From assembly GCA_013042995.1 (NCBI GenBank), contig JABDPB010000032.1:1-36584 (forward strand): DNA of 36,584 nucleotides. Direction: 5' to 3'. Shown here piece by piece: positions 27,168 through 35,903 of the stretch; the first letter of the stretch is position 1, and the number at the start of each line of letters is the position of its first letter. Source of the stretch: Ignavibacteriaceae bacterium. GTDB lineage: Bacteria > Bacteroidota > Ignavibacteria > Ignavibacteriales > Ignavibacteriaceae. Below the pieces are notes generated by a model. The model was not told the DNA's origin and made no database searches. It worked only from the letters and a program-made list of their open reading frames with translations. The position numbers and the translations under genes are program-made.

Positions 27168-29693
27168 TTAAAACCGAACGCTAAAACCCAAAGTAGGAAT
27201 GATTGGCAGCATTGTGGTTTTTTCTCTCCCCAAAGTGAGGTCTTCATTAACAAAATAATCGTAAGCAATTACATTAGAGCGGTTGTAAACATTGATAATA
27301 TCTAAATAAAATGTCCAATCGAGATCCCACCAATCTGCGAGTGCGTTTATTCTAAAATCAAGGCGATGGTAAATCGGTTTACGAGCATTTAACTTTCTAT
27401 CACCAAAATCTACATCATAAATTACAGGATTCTGTTCTGCATTATTTACATTTCTTGTTGCGATCACCGGGGTCTCAGGTATCCCATCAAAATCCTGATC
27501 TTCCAAGATAATTCGAGGTTTAATACCACGCGGTTCGCTTATAGGAAAGCCTGAACCGTACTGCCATCTGACGCCTGCCTCCAGCCAGCTGTTAATCTGA
27601 TAGTTAAGCACAAAATTGATTGTATGTCTTTGATCGAATCTGAAAGGATATTTAATATCATTTTCAAAGCGCTCCGCATAAGCAAGGGCATAGGATATCC
27701 AACCCGATAGCCTGCTTCCCCGGATGATATTTTTCTTAGCAAGAAAAAATTCAAATCCATAAGCTTCTCCAACCGATCCATTCACCGGAATTTGAGTTAC
27801 AGAATCACCACGAACAGTCGCAGGAAGAGTCCAGCCTGAAGCAAATCTTGGATCTTTGCCTGGAATTGGCTCAGCAAAAAATCTGTTGCCTTTAACAACC
27901 TGTTGAATATAAAGATCAGAAAAATCTTTATAGTAACTTTCAAATCTCACACTCCATTCAGAAGAAAGCCATCTTTCGACTCCAAAAACATAATGAAATG
28001 CACGTTCAGCATTTAATTGGTTTGTATATTGATTGGACAAATCATACAATTTCCCTTGATCAAGAAGTTTCTCGTAACCGGGCGATTGAAAATACATTCC
28101 CCAGACTGCACGGATGGTTGTAATATCATCAATGGCATATGATAAAGAAATACGCGGTGCTAAATATGCTTTCTGTAGAATATTATAATAATCAAACCTT
28201 AAACTTGGTTGTAGTGTAAATCGATTTGTTAACTTAAAATTATCCTGAACATAAGCTCTGTATCGGTTGTATTGTTTTACATCTTTTAGATTATCAAAAA
28301 CAGCACGGAACTGTGGATTAGATGCAAACAGAGCTCGAACCTGTTCATCAAATTCAAAATTAAAATTGATTGTAGTTTCCATAAAATCTGCACCAATACC
28401 AGCTTCAATAATGTGTCTACCTTGGAAATAGGTGAACTTGTTATCTACAGAGTACTTGCGATAAAGAAAATCACCATCAAAACCAAAATTTAACAAGTAT
28501 GGAGAAAGCGTGTCTGGAATTGTTCCTTCGAAAGCATTTCTATTTAATGATGGATCTAGAAGCTGTGAATCGAAATCCGTTGTACCGTTATTTTTATACC
28601 AAGAAACAATCACTTTATTCAATATTTTATCATTTGGTGCAAAATGCCAAGCAGCAGCTAAAAGATCATTGTTTGTGACGTTGAAAACTCCAACACTATC
28701 TGGTGTTTCCCTTTCCTCACCACTAATTACATTAACAGCATCTCGCGAAAGTATGCCATTAAAAAGAAACTTATGACCATCATATGGACCTATAACTATT
28801 TTTCCTTGAATATCATAGAAATTAGGGAAGCTCGTGTTGTCGTCAACTAAACCCGCACTTCTAACGAATGGTTCTAATATCAAATCATAGTAGGTTCTAC
28901 GCGAGTTAAAAAGCCAGCTTCCTCTGAGATTGAATGGATTTTTACCTTCAAGAACTAAGTTTGCATCAACTATGGAGGCATTTAAACTCCCGGTAAGATT
29001 TTTTGTAGTGCTTCCCTCTCTATTTGTTACATCCAAAACTGCAGAAAGCCTGTCTCCGTATTTTGCAGGAAAACCACCTGAAATTAAATTTACATCATCA
29101 ACAGCATCCGGATTGAACATACTTACAACGCTGTAAAGCCTGTAAGGATTAAAAACTTCTACATCATCAAGTATAATTAAATTTTGATCAGGACCACTTC
29201 CCCTGACAATAAGTTGTGAAGAGAAATCGTTCGGAGCTAATACTCCTGGCAAAGATTGTAATGTTCTAAAAACATCTTCCACTGCACCGGGTAAAGTTTT
29301 TGCATCACGCGGATTCAAATCTATTAAGCTTGTGCGTGTATCTCTTTGCGATTGACGGTTAACATCTGTTACAGTTACAGCTTCCAGTTCTATGGCTTTT
29401 ATTTCCAGCTCAACATTAAGTTCAGTGGTTTTGTTTGATAATATTTCAATTCCGAAAGTCTTAGATTCATATCCAATAGCGCTAAATCTGACATCGTAAT
29501 TTCCAACCGGAATATTCAAAATTTCATAATTGCCATTCATTTCGCTTGCATTTCCAAAATTCGTCTTAAGAATGATAATATTCACAGAAGGAATAGGCGA
29601 AGTACCATCTGTAACTCTTCCAGCAAGCTTACCTGTTTGTGCGTTTGTTGCGACAATCCCAAAGAAGAGTAATATAGTTAGTAATGTTTTCAT
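27168..29693 (-). CDS. TonB-dependent outer-membrane receptor with CarboxypepD_reg domain
   Basis: An 841-residue outer-membrane transporter or receptor. The signal peptide ends at TNAQ (about residue 19). A carboxypeptidase-regulatory-like beta-sandwich (about 20-100) has 'GRVTDGTSPIPSVNI' and 'IPVGNYDVRFSAIGY'. The plug domain (about 115-230) shows 'LPGVLAPNDFSSQLIVRGSG' and 'ILDDVEVFNPY'. The rest is barrel, ending in F as outer-membrane proteins do. There is no SusD partner or TonB/ExbB nearby, so the substrate is unknown; the absence of SusD argues against a SusC-type glycan system. The start is ATG, apparently a single-gene unit. Confidence 0.92.
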   Translation of the reverse strand: MKTLLTILLFFGIVATNAQTGKLAGRVTDGTSPIPSVNIIILKTNFGNASEMNGNYEILNIPVGNYDVRFSAIGYESKTFGIEILSNKTTELNVELEIKAIELEAVTVTDVNRQSQRDTRTSLIDLNPRDAKTLPGAVEDVFRTLQSLPGVLAPNDFSSQLIVRGSGPDQNLIILDDVEVFNPYRLYSVVSMFNPDAVDDVNLISGGFPAKYGDRLSAVLDVTNREGSTTKNLTGSLNASIVDANLVLEGKNPFNLRGSWLFNSRRTYYDLILEPFVRSAGLVDDNTSFPNFYDIQGKIVIGPYDGHKFLFNGILSRDAVNVISGEERETPDSVGVFNVTNNDLLAAAWHFAPNDKILNKVIVSWYKNNGTTDFDSQLLDPSLNRNAFEGTIPDTLSPYLLNFGFDGDFLYRKYSVDNKFTYFQGRHIIEAGIGADFMETTINFNFEFDEQVRALFASNPQFRAVFDNLKDVKQYNRYRAYVQDNFKLTNRFTLQPSLRFDYYNILQKAYLAPRISLSYAIDDITTIRAVWGMYFQSPGYEKLLDQGKLYDLSNQYTNQLNAERAFHYVFGVERWLSSEWSVRFESYYKDFSDLYIQQVVKGNRFFAEPIPGKDPRFASGWTLPATVRGDSVTQIPVNGSVGEAYGFEFFLAKKNIIRGSRLSGWISYALAYAERFENDIKYPFRFDQRHTINFVLNYQINSWLEAGVRWQYGSGFPISEPRGIKPRIILEDQDFDGIPETPVIATRNVNNAEQNPVIYDVDFGDRKLNARKPIYHRLDFRINALADWWDLDWTFYLDIINVYNRSNVIAYDYFVNEDLTLGREKTTMLPIIPTLGFSVRF

Positions 29694-29777
29694 ATTGCTG
29701 ATAAATAAGAATTACGACTTAATAAATCTACAACAAAAAAGGGTCTAAGATAATTCCAGCTGAATAGAATTAAATAT

Positions 29778-30596
29778 CTATAAATAGAGTGAAAAGAACG
29801 CGGAATACAATCCTACAGAAATTTCATTAAAATTTTTGCCCGATCCACTTAAGTTGATGTTATACCGATACCGAGCATACAAAGTAAAAGTATCCTTAAT
29901 TGTAAAAAGTCCAAATGAAAGTTCGGGACTTATTCCATGATTGCTACTGAAATTTGTGTACAAAGATACTCCCGGTGAAATATATTCAATGTGCTGAAGC
30001 TCAAATATTTTTTTGTAACCTGCACGCAAATAATTCGGTGCACCGGAATCAAAAATGTATGTGTATTCAAGTGAAAGATAACCACCTGGGTAATCGCCTT
30101 TTGTTCGGAAGGAAACAACAGGAATTTCTTTTGTTAAGCTGAAGTAACTCTTATCTGCATCAAAAATGTAGTTTGGGTAAGGCAGAAGAAAGATTGCTCC
30201 CGCAAATAAACAGATGGTTACAAAATCTGAACCACCTTCTAATTTTGGTTCGTACGGCAGATCGAAATCAAAAACTTCGCTTGTATCAATTCTTCCATCC
30301 CCGGTTTCTGTAATTATAATGAATTCAACGATGTTATCCGCAAATGAAAGGTCGTGTATTTCAATTTCTGCTTTGTGCAGATCCGTCAACTCAGTTGTTA
30401 CAACATATTCGTATTCATCATCAAGCACAACTTTAGACGCAGCTTCTTCATTTGTATAAAAAGATAATTTAAATTTATGCGGAACTTCGCGCGAGCAGTA
30501 TGCATCAATCAAATAAATCTCGATTGGCTCGGTTAGACTAAAACTTGAAATCGAAAAAAGTACAAATAAAATTAGTAGTGAATTGAAAATTGTCAT
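29778..30596 (-). CDS. Exported protein of unknown function, barrel-like C-terminus
   Basis: A 272-residue protein with a hydrophobic N-terminal signal (about 1-22). The first half (23-120) is a beta-rich region with many acidic residues. A short hydrophobic stretch follows at about 125-140 ('FVTICLFAGAIFLLPYP'). The second half shows amphipathic aromatic strands ('YLSLEYTYIF', 'FTLYARYRYNINL') typical of outer-membrane proteins. I do not recognise a family. It starts with ATG and has its own promoter candidate (30628-30635). It lies just upstream of the TonB-dependent receptor on the same strand, 84 bases away, so they could form a functional pair; this is only suggested by position. Confidence 0.7.
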   Translation of the reverse strand: MTIFNSLLILFVLFSISSFSLTEPIEIYLIDAYCSREVPHKFKLSFYTNEEAASKVVLDDEYEYVVTTELTDLHKAEIEIHDLSFADNIVEFIIITETGDGRIDTSEVFDFDLPYEPKLEGGSDFVTICLFAGAIFLLPYPNYIFDADKSYFSLTKEIPVVSFRTKGDYPGGYLSLEYTYIFDSGAPNYLRAGYKKIFELQHIEYISPGVSLYTNFSSNHGISPELSFGLFTIKDTFTLYARYRYNINLSGSGKNFNEISVGLYSAFFSLYL

Positions 30597-30627
30597 TTAA
30601 TTATTGAAAATTAAAAGAATGATAAAA

Positions 30628-30635
30628 CAAAGTTA
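30628..30635 (-). promoter_or_regulatory. -7 element upstream of the exported protein gene
   Basis: TAACTTTG on the minus strand is a full match to TAnnTTTG, about 32 bases upstream of the ATG at 30596. Upstream at the usual distance there is TTT instead of TTG, so the -33 element is imperfect. Confidence 0.35.
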
Positions 30636-30669
30636 GGAATAATAGAGTCCACCTTAAAGGGAACTTCAT

Positions 30670-31800
30670 TCACAACGTACTTTTGACATCTGCTATCAAA
30701 TCTCCCACATCCTCTATCCCGACAGAAAAGCGAACAAGTGAGTTTGTTAAGCCAAATTTTTCTCTTTCTTCTTTGGGAACTGATGCATGAGTCATTGATG
30801 CAGGATGGCAGATCAAACTTTCAACTCCACCAAGGCTTTCTGCTAGTGTGAATACTTTTACATTGTTCAAAACCATTTTTGCTTTATCAATTGAACCAAA
30901 ATCTGCTGAAACCATTCCACCAAAACCGCGCATTTGCTTTTTCGCGAGCTCGTGCTGTGGATGTTCTTTCAATCCCGGGTAAATTACTTTTTTTGCGGTG
31001 CCGGTTTTAACAAGCCAATCGGCAAATGCAATTGCATTTTCTTGATGTTGTTTCATTCGTACTGCAAGAGTTTTTGTTGCGCGCAAGACAAGCCAACAAT
31101 CAAACGGTGATGGAACACCGCCTGAAGCATTCTGAATATAGCGCAAACGCTCATAATATTCTTCGTTACTTGTTGCAAGCATTCCACCAACTGCATCGCT
31201 GTGTCCGTTTATATATTTTGTTGTGCTGTGCAAAATAATATCAATTCCCCAATCGAGCGGATTTTGAAAATAGGGACTCATAAAAGTGTTATCGCAAACA
31301 CTTATTAAATTATTCTTTTTTACAATTTCTGAAATTCCCTTTAGATCTGTTAGAACAAGCATCGGGTTAGTGGGAGTTTCAACAAATATCATTTTTGTGT
31401 TTTCAATGATTGCACTTTCAACATTTTTCAAATTGCTCGTATCAACCCATGAATACAACAATCCAAAATCAGTTAAGTTTTGTTCAAACAACCTGTAGGT
31501 TCCACCGTAAACATTGTTAGAGACAATCACGTGATCGCCAGCTTTTAATAAACTCATAAGTGCATGTGTGGCTGCTAGACCGGATGCAAAAGCAATTCCG
31601 TGGTTTGCTTTTTCAAGTGCTGCAATGTTTTTTTCCAGTGCTTCACGTGTAGGGTTTTGTGTTCTTCCGTATTCGTAGCCTTTGTGCTTACCTAATTCTT
31701 CCTGTTCATATGTTGATGTGAGATAAACGGGTGTTATTAAAGCACCTGTTGTTGGATCAGGGTTTTGCCCTGCGTGTATTGCATCTGTTGAAAAGCCCAT
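30670..31800 (-). CDS. Cystathionine gamma-lyase or gamma-synthase
   Basis: A 376-residue PLP enzyme of the Cys/Met metabolism family. The PLP lysine is K195 in 'HSTTKYINGHSDAVGG', with Y43/R46 in 'GYEYGRTQNPT', 'FASGLAATHA' and the aspartate D170 in 'SVCDNTF' all at expected places. Gamma-synthase (metB) and gamma-lyase (mccB) cannot be told apart reliably by eye. Because a CBS-domain cystathionine beta-synthase is directly upstream on the same strand, gamma-lyase acting in homocysteine-to-cysteine conversion is the better inference. It starts with ATG after a TAAGGA ribosome site. The repeat at 31827-31881 separates it from the upstream gene. Confidence 0.9.
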   Translation of the reverse strand: MGFSTDAIHAGQNPDPTTGALITPVYLTSTYEQEELGKHKGYEYGRTQNPTREALEKNIAALEKANHGIAFASGLAATHALMSLLKAGDHVIVSNNVYGGTYRLFEQNLTDFGLLYSWVDTSNLKNVESAIIENTKMIFVETPTNPMLVLTDLKGISEIVKKNNLISVCDNTFMSPYFQNPLDWGIDIILHSTTKYINGHSDAVGGMLATSNEEYYERLRYIQNASGGVPSPFDCWLVLRATKTLAVRMKQHQENAIAFADWLVKTGTAKKVIYPGLKEHPQHELAKKQMRGFGGMVSADFGSIDKAKMVLNNVKVFTLAESLGGVESLICHPASMTHASVPKEEREKFGLTNSLVRFSVGIEDVGDLIADVKSTL

Positions 31801-31826
31801 CTTTATTTCCTTAAATTATTTTTGTT

Positions 31827-31881
31827 GTCATTCTAAGCGAAGCGAAAAATCTCTTTATTTCTATGGATTCCTCAGAATTAC
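31827..31881. repeat. Interspersed repeat with inverted ends between the two transsulfuration genes
   Basis: The element begins GTCATTCTAAGCGAAGCGA (31827-31845) and ends CCTCAGAATTAC (31870-31881). Its termini are imperfect inverted repeats (GTCATTCTAAG against GTAATTCTGAG). This resembles the widespread intergenic repeats of the 'gtcattctgagcgaagcgaag...' type found in many Bacteroidota and other phyla; that recognition is from memory, not a search. It fills most of the 93-base gap and leaves only the ribosome site of the downstream gene. Confidence 0.65.
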
Positions 31882-31893
31882 AGTTTATAAAAA

Positions 31894-33258
31894 TTACTTC
31901 CTATCAAAACTTATCAAATCATACCGAGTGATGATATCTGTAATTAAGCCAAAATCGCTAACTAAAACAGCAGCATTTTCTTTTAGTATTTCTTTAACTT
32001 CTGAGATATCTGTTTTTGCATCAAGTATCGGGAAGCTTACTTCCATTACATCTGTAATTGTTGAATTGTAAAGTTGCGGATTGTCTACAAGTCTACTCAG
32101 TAACTTACTTTCTTTAATCGAACCGACACTTTTTTTGCCTTTCATAACAGGAATTTGTGAGTATCCTGTTTTTGTAATCAGTTCAAGAACATCTTTTATT
32201 TTATCTCCCTCTTTAACCGATGAAATTTCTTCAATACCTGTGGCTTTTTTTGCATCGGAAATATCACGTAGTGTTCTAATTTCTGTATCGAGCATCCTGT
32301 TAAGCTTAAGCCACTCTTCATTATGAACTTTTGAAAGATATCTTTCACCTGTATCGCAAACAATAAAAACAATTACATCATCTGATGTACAATCTTTAGC
32401 AACCTCCAATGCCACGTGAACAATTGTACCTGTGCTTCCACCGCAAAAAATTCCTTCTTCTTTTGTTAATCTTCTTGCAGCCGTGAAAGAATCTTTATCA
32501 CTTATATTGATTATTTCATCAATATACTGGAAATGTACGTTTTCCGGTAGACAGTCCTGCCCAATACCTTCTACTAAATAAGGAGTTCCTTTTATTATTT
32601 CCCCAGTTTCTTTGAAATGCTTAAATATCGAACCGAGTGGATCAGCACCAATAACTTTTATGTTTGCATTTTTTTCCTTTAAGAATCTTCCCGTACCGCT
32701 GATTGTTCCACCGGTTCCGATGCTGGATACAAAATGAGTGATTTTTCCATCGGTCTGCCTCCATAATTCAGGTCCGGTTGTGTTGTAGTGCATTTCAGGA
32801 TTGGAAGGATTGGAATATTGATACGCAAAAAATGAATTTGGAATTTCTGAGTGCAATCGTTTTGCAACATTTACATAATATTCGGGATCATCCGGATCAA
32901 CAAGATTTGAAACAACTATTACTTCTGAACCAAAAGCCTTTAAATAATTAATTTTTTCATCGCTTACTTTGTCGGTTACAACAAAAATGCATCGGTAATC
33001 TTTTACTGCAGCTGTAATTGCAAGCCCAATTCCTGTATTACCGCTGGTTGCCTCAATAATAGTCCCTCCAGGTTTCAAAACACCCTTTTTCTCAGCGTCA
33101 ATTATCATATTGTAACCGATGCGGTCCTTTACACTTCCGCCGGGATTTGCAGACTCCATCTTGGCAAAAATCTGTGGCTTCAACCCTGCACTTAATTTAT
33201 TAAGCTTAATTAAAGGGGTGTTGCCAACCTGCTCAATTATGCTGTTCTTATATTCCAA
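31894..33258 (-). CDS. Cystathionine beta-synthase with C-terminal CBS-domain pair
   Basis: A 454-residue fold-type II PLP enzyme. The PLP lysine is K44 in 'GGSVKDR', the substrate loop is 'EATSGNTGIG' (69-78), and the phosphate-binding loop is 'GTGGTISGTG' (about 197-206). Two CBS modules (about 335-454) follow, as in cystathionine beta-synthases; plain cysteine synthases (CysK) lack these. It would condense serine and homocysteine to cystathionine, and the CBS pair may bind an adenosyl ligand. The start is TTG; an in-frame stop lies two codons upstream, so no earlier start is possible. With the downstream gene it makes a reverse-transsulfuration unit. Confidence 0.88.
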   Translation of the reverse strand: MEYKNSIIEQVGNTPLIKLNKLSAGLKPQIFAKMESANPGGSVKDRIGYNMIIDAEKKGVLKPGGTIIEATSGNTGIGLAITAAVKDYRCIFVVTDKVSDEKINYLKAFGSEVIVVSNLVDPDDPEYYVNVAKRLHSEIPNSFFAYQYSNPSNPEMHYNTTGPELWRQTDGKITHFVSSIGTGGTISGTGRFLKEKNANIKVIGADPLGSIFKHFKETGEIIKGTPYLVEGIGQDCLPENVHFQYIDEIINISDKDSFTAARRLTKEEGIFCGGSTGTIVHVALEVAKDCTSDDVIVFIVCDTGERYLSKVHNEEWLKLNRMLDTEIRTLRDISDAKKATGIEEISSVKEGDKIKDVLELITKTGYSQIPVMKGKKSVGSIKESKLLSRLVDNPQLYNSTITDVMEVSFPILDAKTDISEVKEILKENAAVLVSDFGLITDIITRYDLISFDRK

Positions 33259-33327
33259 ACTTTAATCTCATTTATAAAAAAAGTCGAGGCAATTTTAAGC
33301 ATTTGATGTGAATGATGAAAGGATTTT

Positions 33328-33390
33328 ATGATAACAAATCAACTACTAATCTTGTTAATACTATTACTTTCTATTATTTGTGCGTCATAA
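33328..33390 (+). CDS. Candidate 20-residue hydrophobic peptide
   Basis: A tiny open frame, ATG to TAA, encoding MITNQLLILLILLLSIICAS, which would be a single membrane-spanning segment ending in cysteine, alanine and serine. AAAGGA lies four bases upstream of the ATG, a plausible ribosome site. It sits in the 213-base gap between the divergent cystathionine beta-synthase and pirin genes. It could be a small membrane peptide or an artefact of AT-rich sequence. Another frame over the same region (from 33312) is also open for about 37 codons, which lowers confidence. Confidence 0.25.
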   Translation: MITNQLLILLILLLSIICAS

Positions 33391-33392
33391 CA

Positions 33393-33404
33393 CACAATAT
33401 TGTG
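33393..33404. promoter_or_regulatory. Perfect 12-bp palindrome upstream of the pirin gene
   Basis: CACAATATTGTG is a perfect dyad about 68 bases upstream of the pirin ATG. It is of operator size and lies just before an AT-rich stretch that could hold a promoter. No matching regulator is encoded in the window, so the function is inferred only from symmetry and position. Confidence 0.3.
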
Positions 33405-33471
33405 AGTACTGTATATATTTTTTGATTCATAATTAAAAAAACAGATAATTTATTTTAAAAGTGAAATTTTC

Positions 33472-34338
33472 ATGAGATCAATCAAGCAAATCATTAAAAG
33501 TGAAAAAGTTAATATGGGTGGCATTGTTCTCGATCAACCATTGCCAAATAAGTTTATAGATAATATGGATCCTTTTTTGCTAATCCATCATTGGGATGAG
33601 GATTTGAAGGGTGGTAAAAAACAAAAAGATGTTGGTGTAGGACCCCATCCTCATCGTGGATTTTCACCTGTTACGTTAATATTTAATGGTAGTGTACATC
33701 ATCGTGATTCGAGAGGTAATAACAGTGTTGTAAATGAAGGCGGAACACAGTGGATGTTTGCCGGGAAAGGAATAACTCACAGCGAGAGACCTGCAAAAGA
33801 ATTAGCTGAAAATGGTGGTACTCTTGAATTTATTCAATTCTGGGTGAATGTGCCGTCAAAAAATAAAATGGAACAACCTTATTACAAAGCAATTCCAAGA
33901 GAAGAAAAATCAATTTATAAATCAGAAAATAGAAAAGTAGAAGTGGCAGTTGTCTCAGGCGAATTTAACAGTGTGAAAGGTGAGGTAGATACGCATACCC
34001 CAATAAATACTCTGCGATTCAACTTTATTGAAGATGGAGAAATTGAATTTGAAATTTCAAAAGAGCAAAATACACTGTTTTATTTGCTCAAAGGCAAGTT
34101 GATTGTAAATGATGAACAGGAAATAAATACTAAAGATTTAGTTCATTTTTCTAATGATGATTCAAAATTGAAATTTAATGCAAAAGAAAATTCCTATGGA
34201 ATTTTACTTTCAGGTTTGCCAATTGGAGAAGAAGTTGCAAGTTACGGTCCATTTGTTATGAATACTCAAACTGAAATTATGGAAGCCATGAGAGACTCAC
34301 AAATGGGTAAAATGGGTGTTTTAATCGAGGAGTTTTAA
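33472..34338 (+). CDS. Pirin family protein
   Basis: A 288-residue bicupin. The N-terminal cupin carries the pirin iron site with H59, H61 (GPHPHRGF), H103 and E105 (GITHSERP); the C-terminal cupin (about 175-285) matches Pirin_C. Bacterial pirins have been reported as quercetinases or as partners of metabolic enzymes, but the role here cannot be chosen. It starts with ATG. It is a single plus-strand gene, divergent from the transsulfuration unit and convergent with fmt (8 bases between stops). Confidence 0.93.
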   Translation: MRSIKQIIKSEKVNMGGIVLDQPLPNKFIDNMDPFLLIHHWDEDLKGGKKQKDVGVGPHPHRGFSPVTLIFNGSVHHRDSRGNNSVVNEGGTQWMFAGKGITHSERPAKELAENGGTLEFIQFWVNVPSKNKMEQPYYKAIPREEKSIYKSENRKVEVAVVSGEFNSVKGEVDTHTPINTLRFNFIEDGEIEFEISKEQNTLFYLLKGKLIVNDEQEINTKDLVHFSNDDSKLKFNAKENSYGILLSGLPIGEEVASYGPFVMNTQTEIMEAMRDSQMGKMGVLIEEF

Positions 34339-34346
34339 AGTTTAGA

Positions 34347-35252
34347 TTAAATAAAACTAAATCCTCTCAAAAACTCTTCAGCTCCCATTCGTTTTTTACC
34401 CTCCTGCTGTAGTTGCAGAACTCTGATTGCATCTTTATCACAGCCGATAATCAATTCACATTTATTTTGGACAATTTCAAATGGCTTTAAATCATCGCGA
34501 TGAACAAGTTCAGCTTTGTAAATTTTAATTACTTTTTCTTTAAAGATAAAAAACGCCGCAGGATACGGCGATAATCCCCTGATTAAATTATGAATTTCTT
34601 CTGCGCTTTTATTCCAATCAATTTCACAAATTTCTTTCGTTATTTTCGGTGCAGGTGTAGCAAGTGAACCATCCTGTTTTATGAGTTCATAATTTACGCT
34701 TTCAATTAAGTCAACAGTCTCTAAAACCAGATCCGCACCAAGCTCACTTAGCTTATCGTGCAATATTCCAAAATTATCTTCCGGAAAAATTTCAACTTCT
34801 TTTTGTAAATAAATATTACCTGTATCAACTTTTTCCGCAAGCTTGAACGTTGTTAAACCTGTTTTCTGCTCGCCATTTATCAATGCCCATTGAATAGGTG
34901 CAGCTCCGCGATATTTGGGCAAATAAGATGCATGTAAATTGAATGAGCCATTCTTCGGAATTTCAAAAACTACGGGGGGGAGAATTTTAAATGCAACTAC
35001 TACGCATAAATCTGCCTTAACTAGTTTTAAATCATTCACAAACTGGGGATTGTTTTTTAATTTCTCCGGCTGCAGAACAGGAATATTTTTTTGAATTGCA
35101 AATTCTTTTACTGGAGTGAACGTAACTTTTCTTCCCCTTCCCCTTTCTTTATCCAGCGCAGTTACTACTGCCACTACGTTGTGTTTGCTTTCGGTTAATT
35201 TTTTCAGAGAAGGAATTGAAAAATTGGGTGTGCCCATAAAAATGAGATTCAT
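34347..35252 (-). CDS. fmt: Methionyl-tRNA formyltransferase
   Basis: Transfers a formyl group from 10-formyl-tetrahydrofolate to initiator Met-tRNA. It has 301 residues. The catalytic triad N105, H107 and D143 is present in 'SFNLHASYLPKYRGAAPIQ' (landmarks FNLHASYLP and RGAAPIQ) and 'KVDTGN'. A C-terminal OB-like domain (about 205-301) binds tRNA. It starts with ATG 11 bases after def, the classical def-fmt pair. Confidence 0.97.
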   Translation of the reverse strand: MNLIFMGTPNFSIPSLKKLTESKHNVVAVVTALDKERGRGRKVTFTPVKEFAIQKNIPVLQPEKLKNNPQFVNDLKLVKADLCVVVAFKILPPVVFEIPKNGSFNLHASYLPKYRGAAPIQWALINGEQKTGLTTFKLAEKVDTGNIYLQKEVEIFPEDNFGILHDKLSELGADLVLETVDLIESVNYELIKQDGSLATPAPKITKEICEIDWNKSAEEIHNLIRGLSPYPAAFFIFKEKVIKIYKAELVHRDDLKPFEIVQNKCELIIGCDKDAIRVLQLQQEGKKRMGAEEFLRGFSFI

Positions 35253-35263
35253 TGCAAACCTCT

Positions 35264-35830
35264 TTAAAGCACAAGATGGTAATCAGTAGTTTTGCTCACA
35301 GGATAATCAATATCAACTTTACGTTTTTGAATTTTTTTAAGTGGCTTTTTGAACAGCTTCTGCTGTTCAGGATCAATTAAATCAGTAAATAAAATGCCTC
35401 TTAAGTGATCATACTCGTGCTGCATTACGCGCGACATAAGTTTATCAACATCAATTGTGTGCTCATTAAAATCTGTATCATGGTAAGAAATTGTAATAGA
35501 TTCAGGCCTCTTAACCTCCGCGCGAATATCAGGAATGCTTAAGCAGCCTTCTTCAAATAAAGTTTGTTCATCCGAATACTTTACAATTTTAGGATTTATC
35601 AAGACTATCGGCTTGGTGTTTTCGTAGTCTTCAACTTGGGTAATATCAACAATAAAAATAGCTTTGTTTACTCCAACCTGATTTGCCGCAAGTCCGATAC
35701 CATTTGCGTTGCGCATCGTGTCAAACATGTTAGTTATAAGTTCAATAGTTTCGTTATCTACTTCTTTAACTTTATCAACTTTTTTTCTGAGTATATTATC
35801 ACCATATAAGGTAATAGGAAGTAAAGGCAT
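35264..35830 (-). CDS. def: Peptide deformylase
   Basis: Removes the N-formyl group from nascent proteins. It has 188 residues. Motif 1 GIGLAANQVG (44-53), motif 2 EGCLSIP (94-100) with metal ligand C96, and motif 3 QHEYDHLRG (137-145) with H138, H142 and catalytic E139 are all intact. It starts with ATG and is the first gene of def-fmt. Confidence 0.97.
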   Translation of the reverse strand: MPLLPITLYGDNILRKKVDKVKEVDNETIELITNMFDTMRNANGIGLAANQVGVNKAIFIVDITQVEDYENTKPIVLINPKIVKYSDEQTLFEEGCLSIPDIRAEVKRPESITISYHDTDFNEHTIDVDKLMSRVMQHEYDHLRGILFTDLIDPEQQKLFKKPLKKIQKRKVDIDYPVSKTTDYHLVL

Positions 35831-35903
35831 TGCTCTAGTATTAAATTGTTAATTATATTATTTAAAAATAAATATTAAGTGTTCAATAATAAAGACATTG
35901 TGA

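Noticed and set aside
33312-33423. 37-codon open frame starting ATG ATG in the pirin upstream region
   Set aside because: No ribosome site precedes it and the translation has no signal or motif; the overlapping 20-codon frame is the better candidate.
34320-34390. Possible inverted repeats (GAGGA/TCCTC, TTTAG/CTAAA) at the pirin-fmt convergence
   Set aside because: The pairing needs a large bulge and there is no T run at a proper distance on either strand, so I do not call a terminator.
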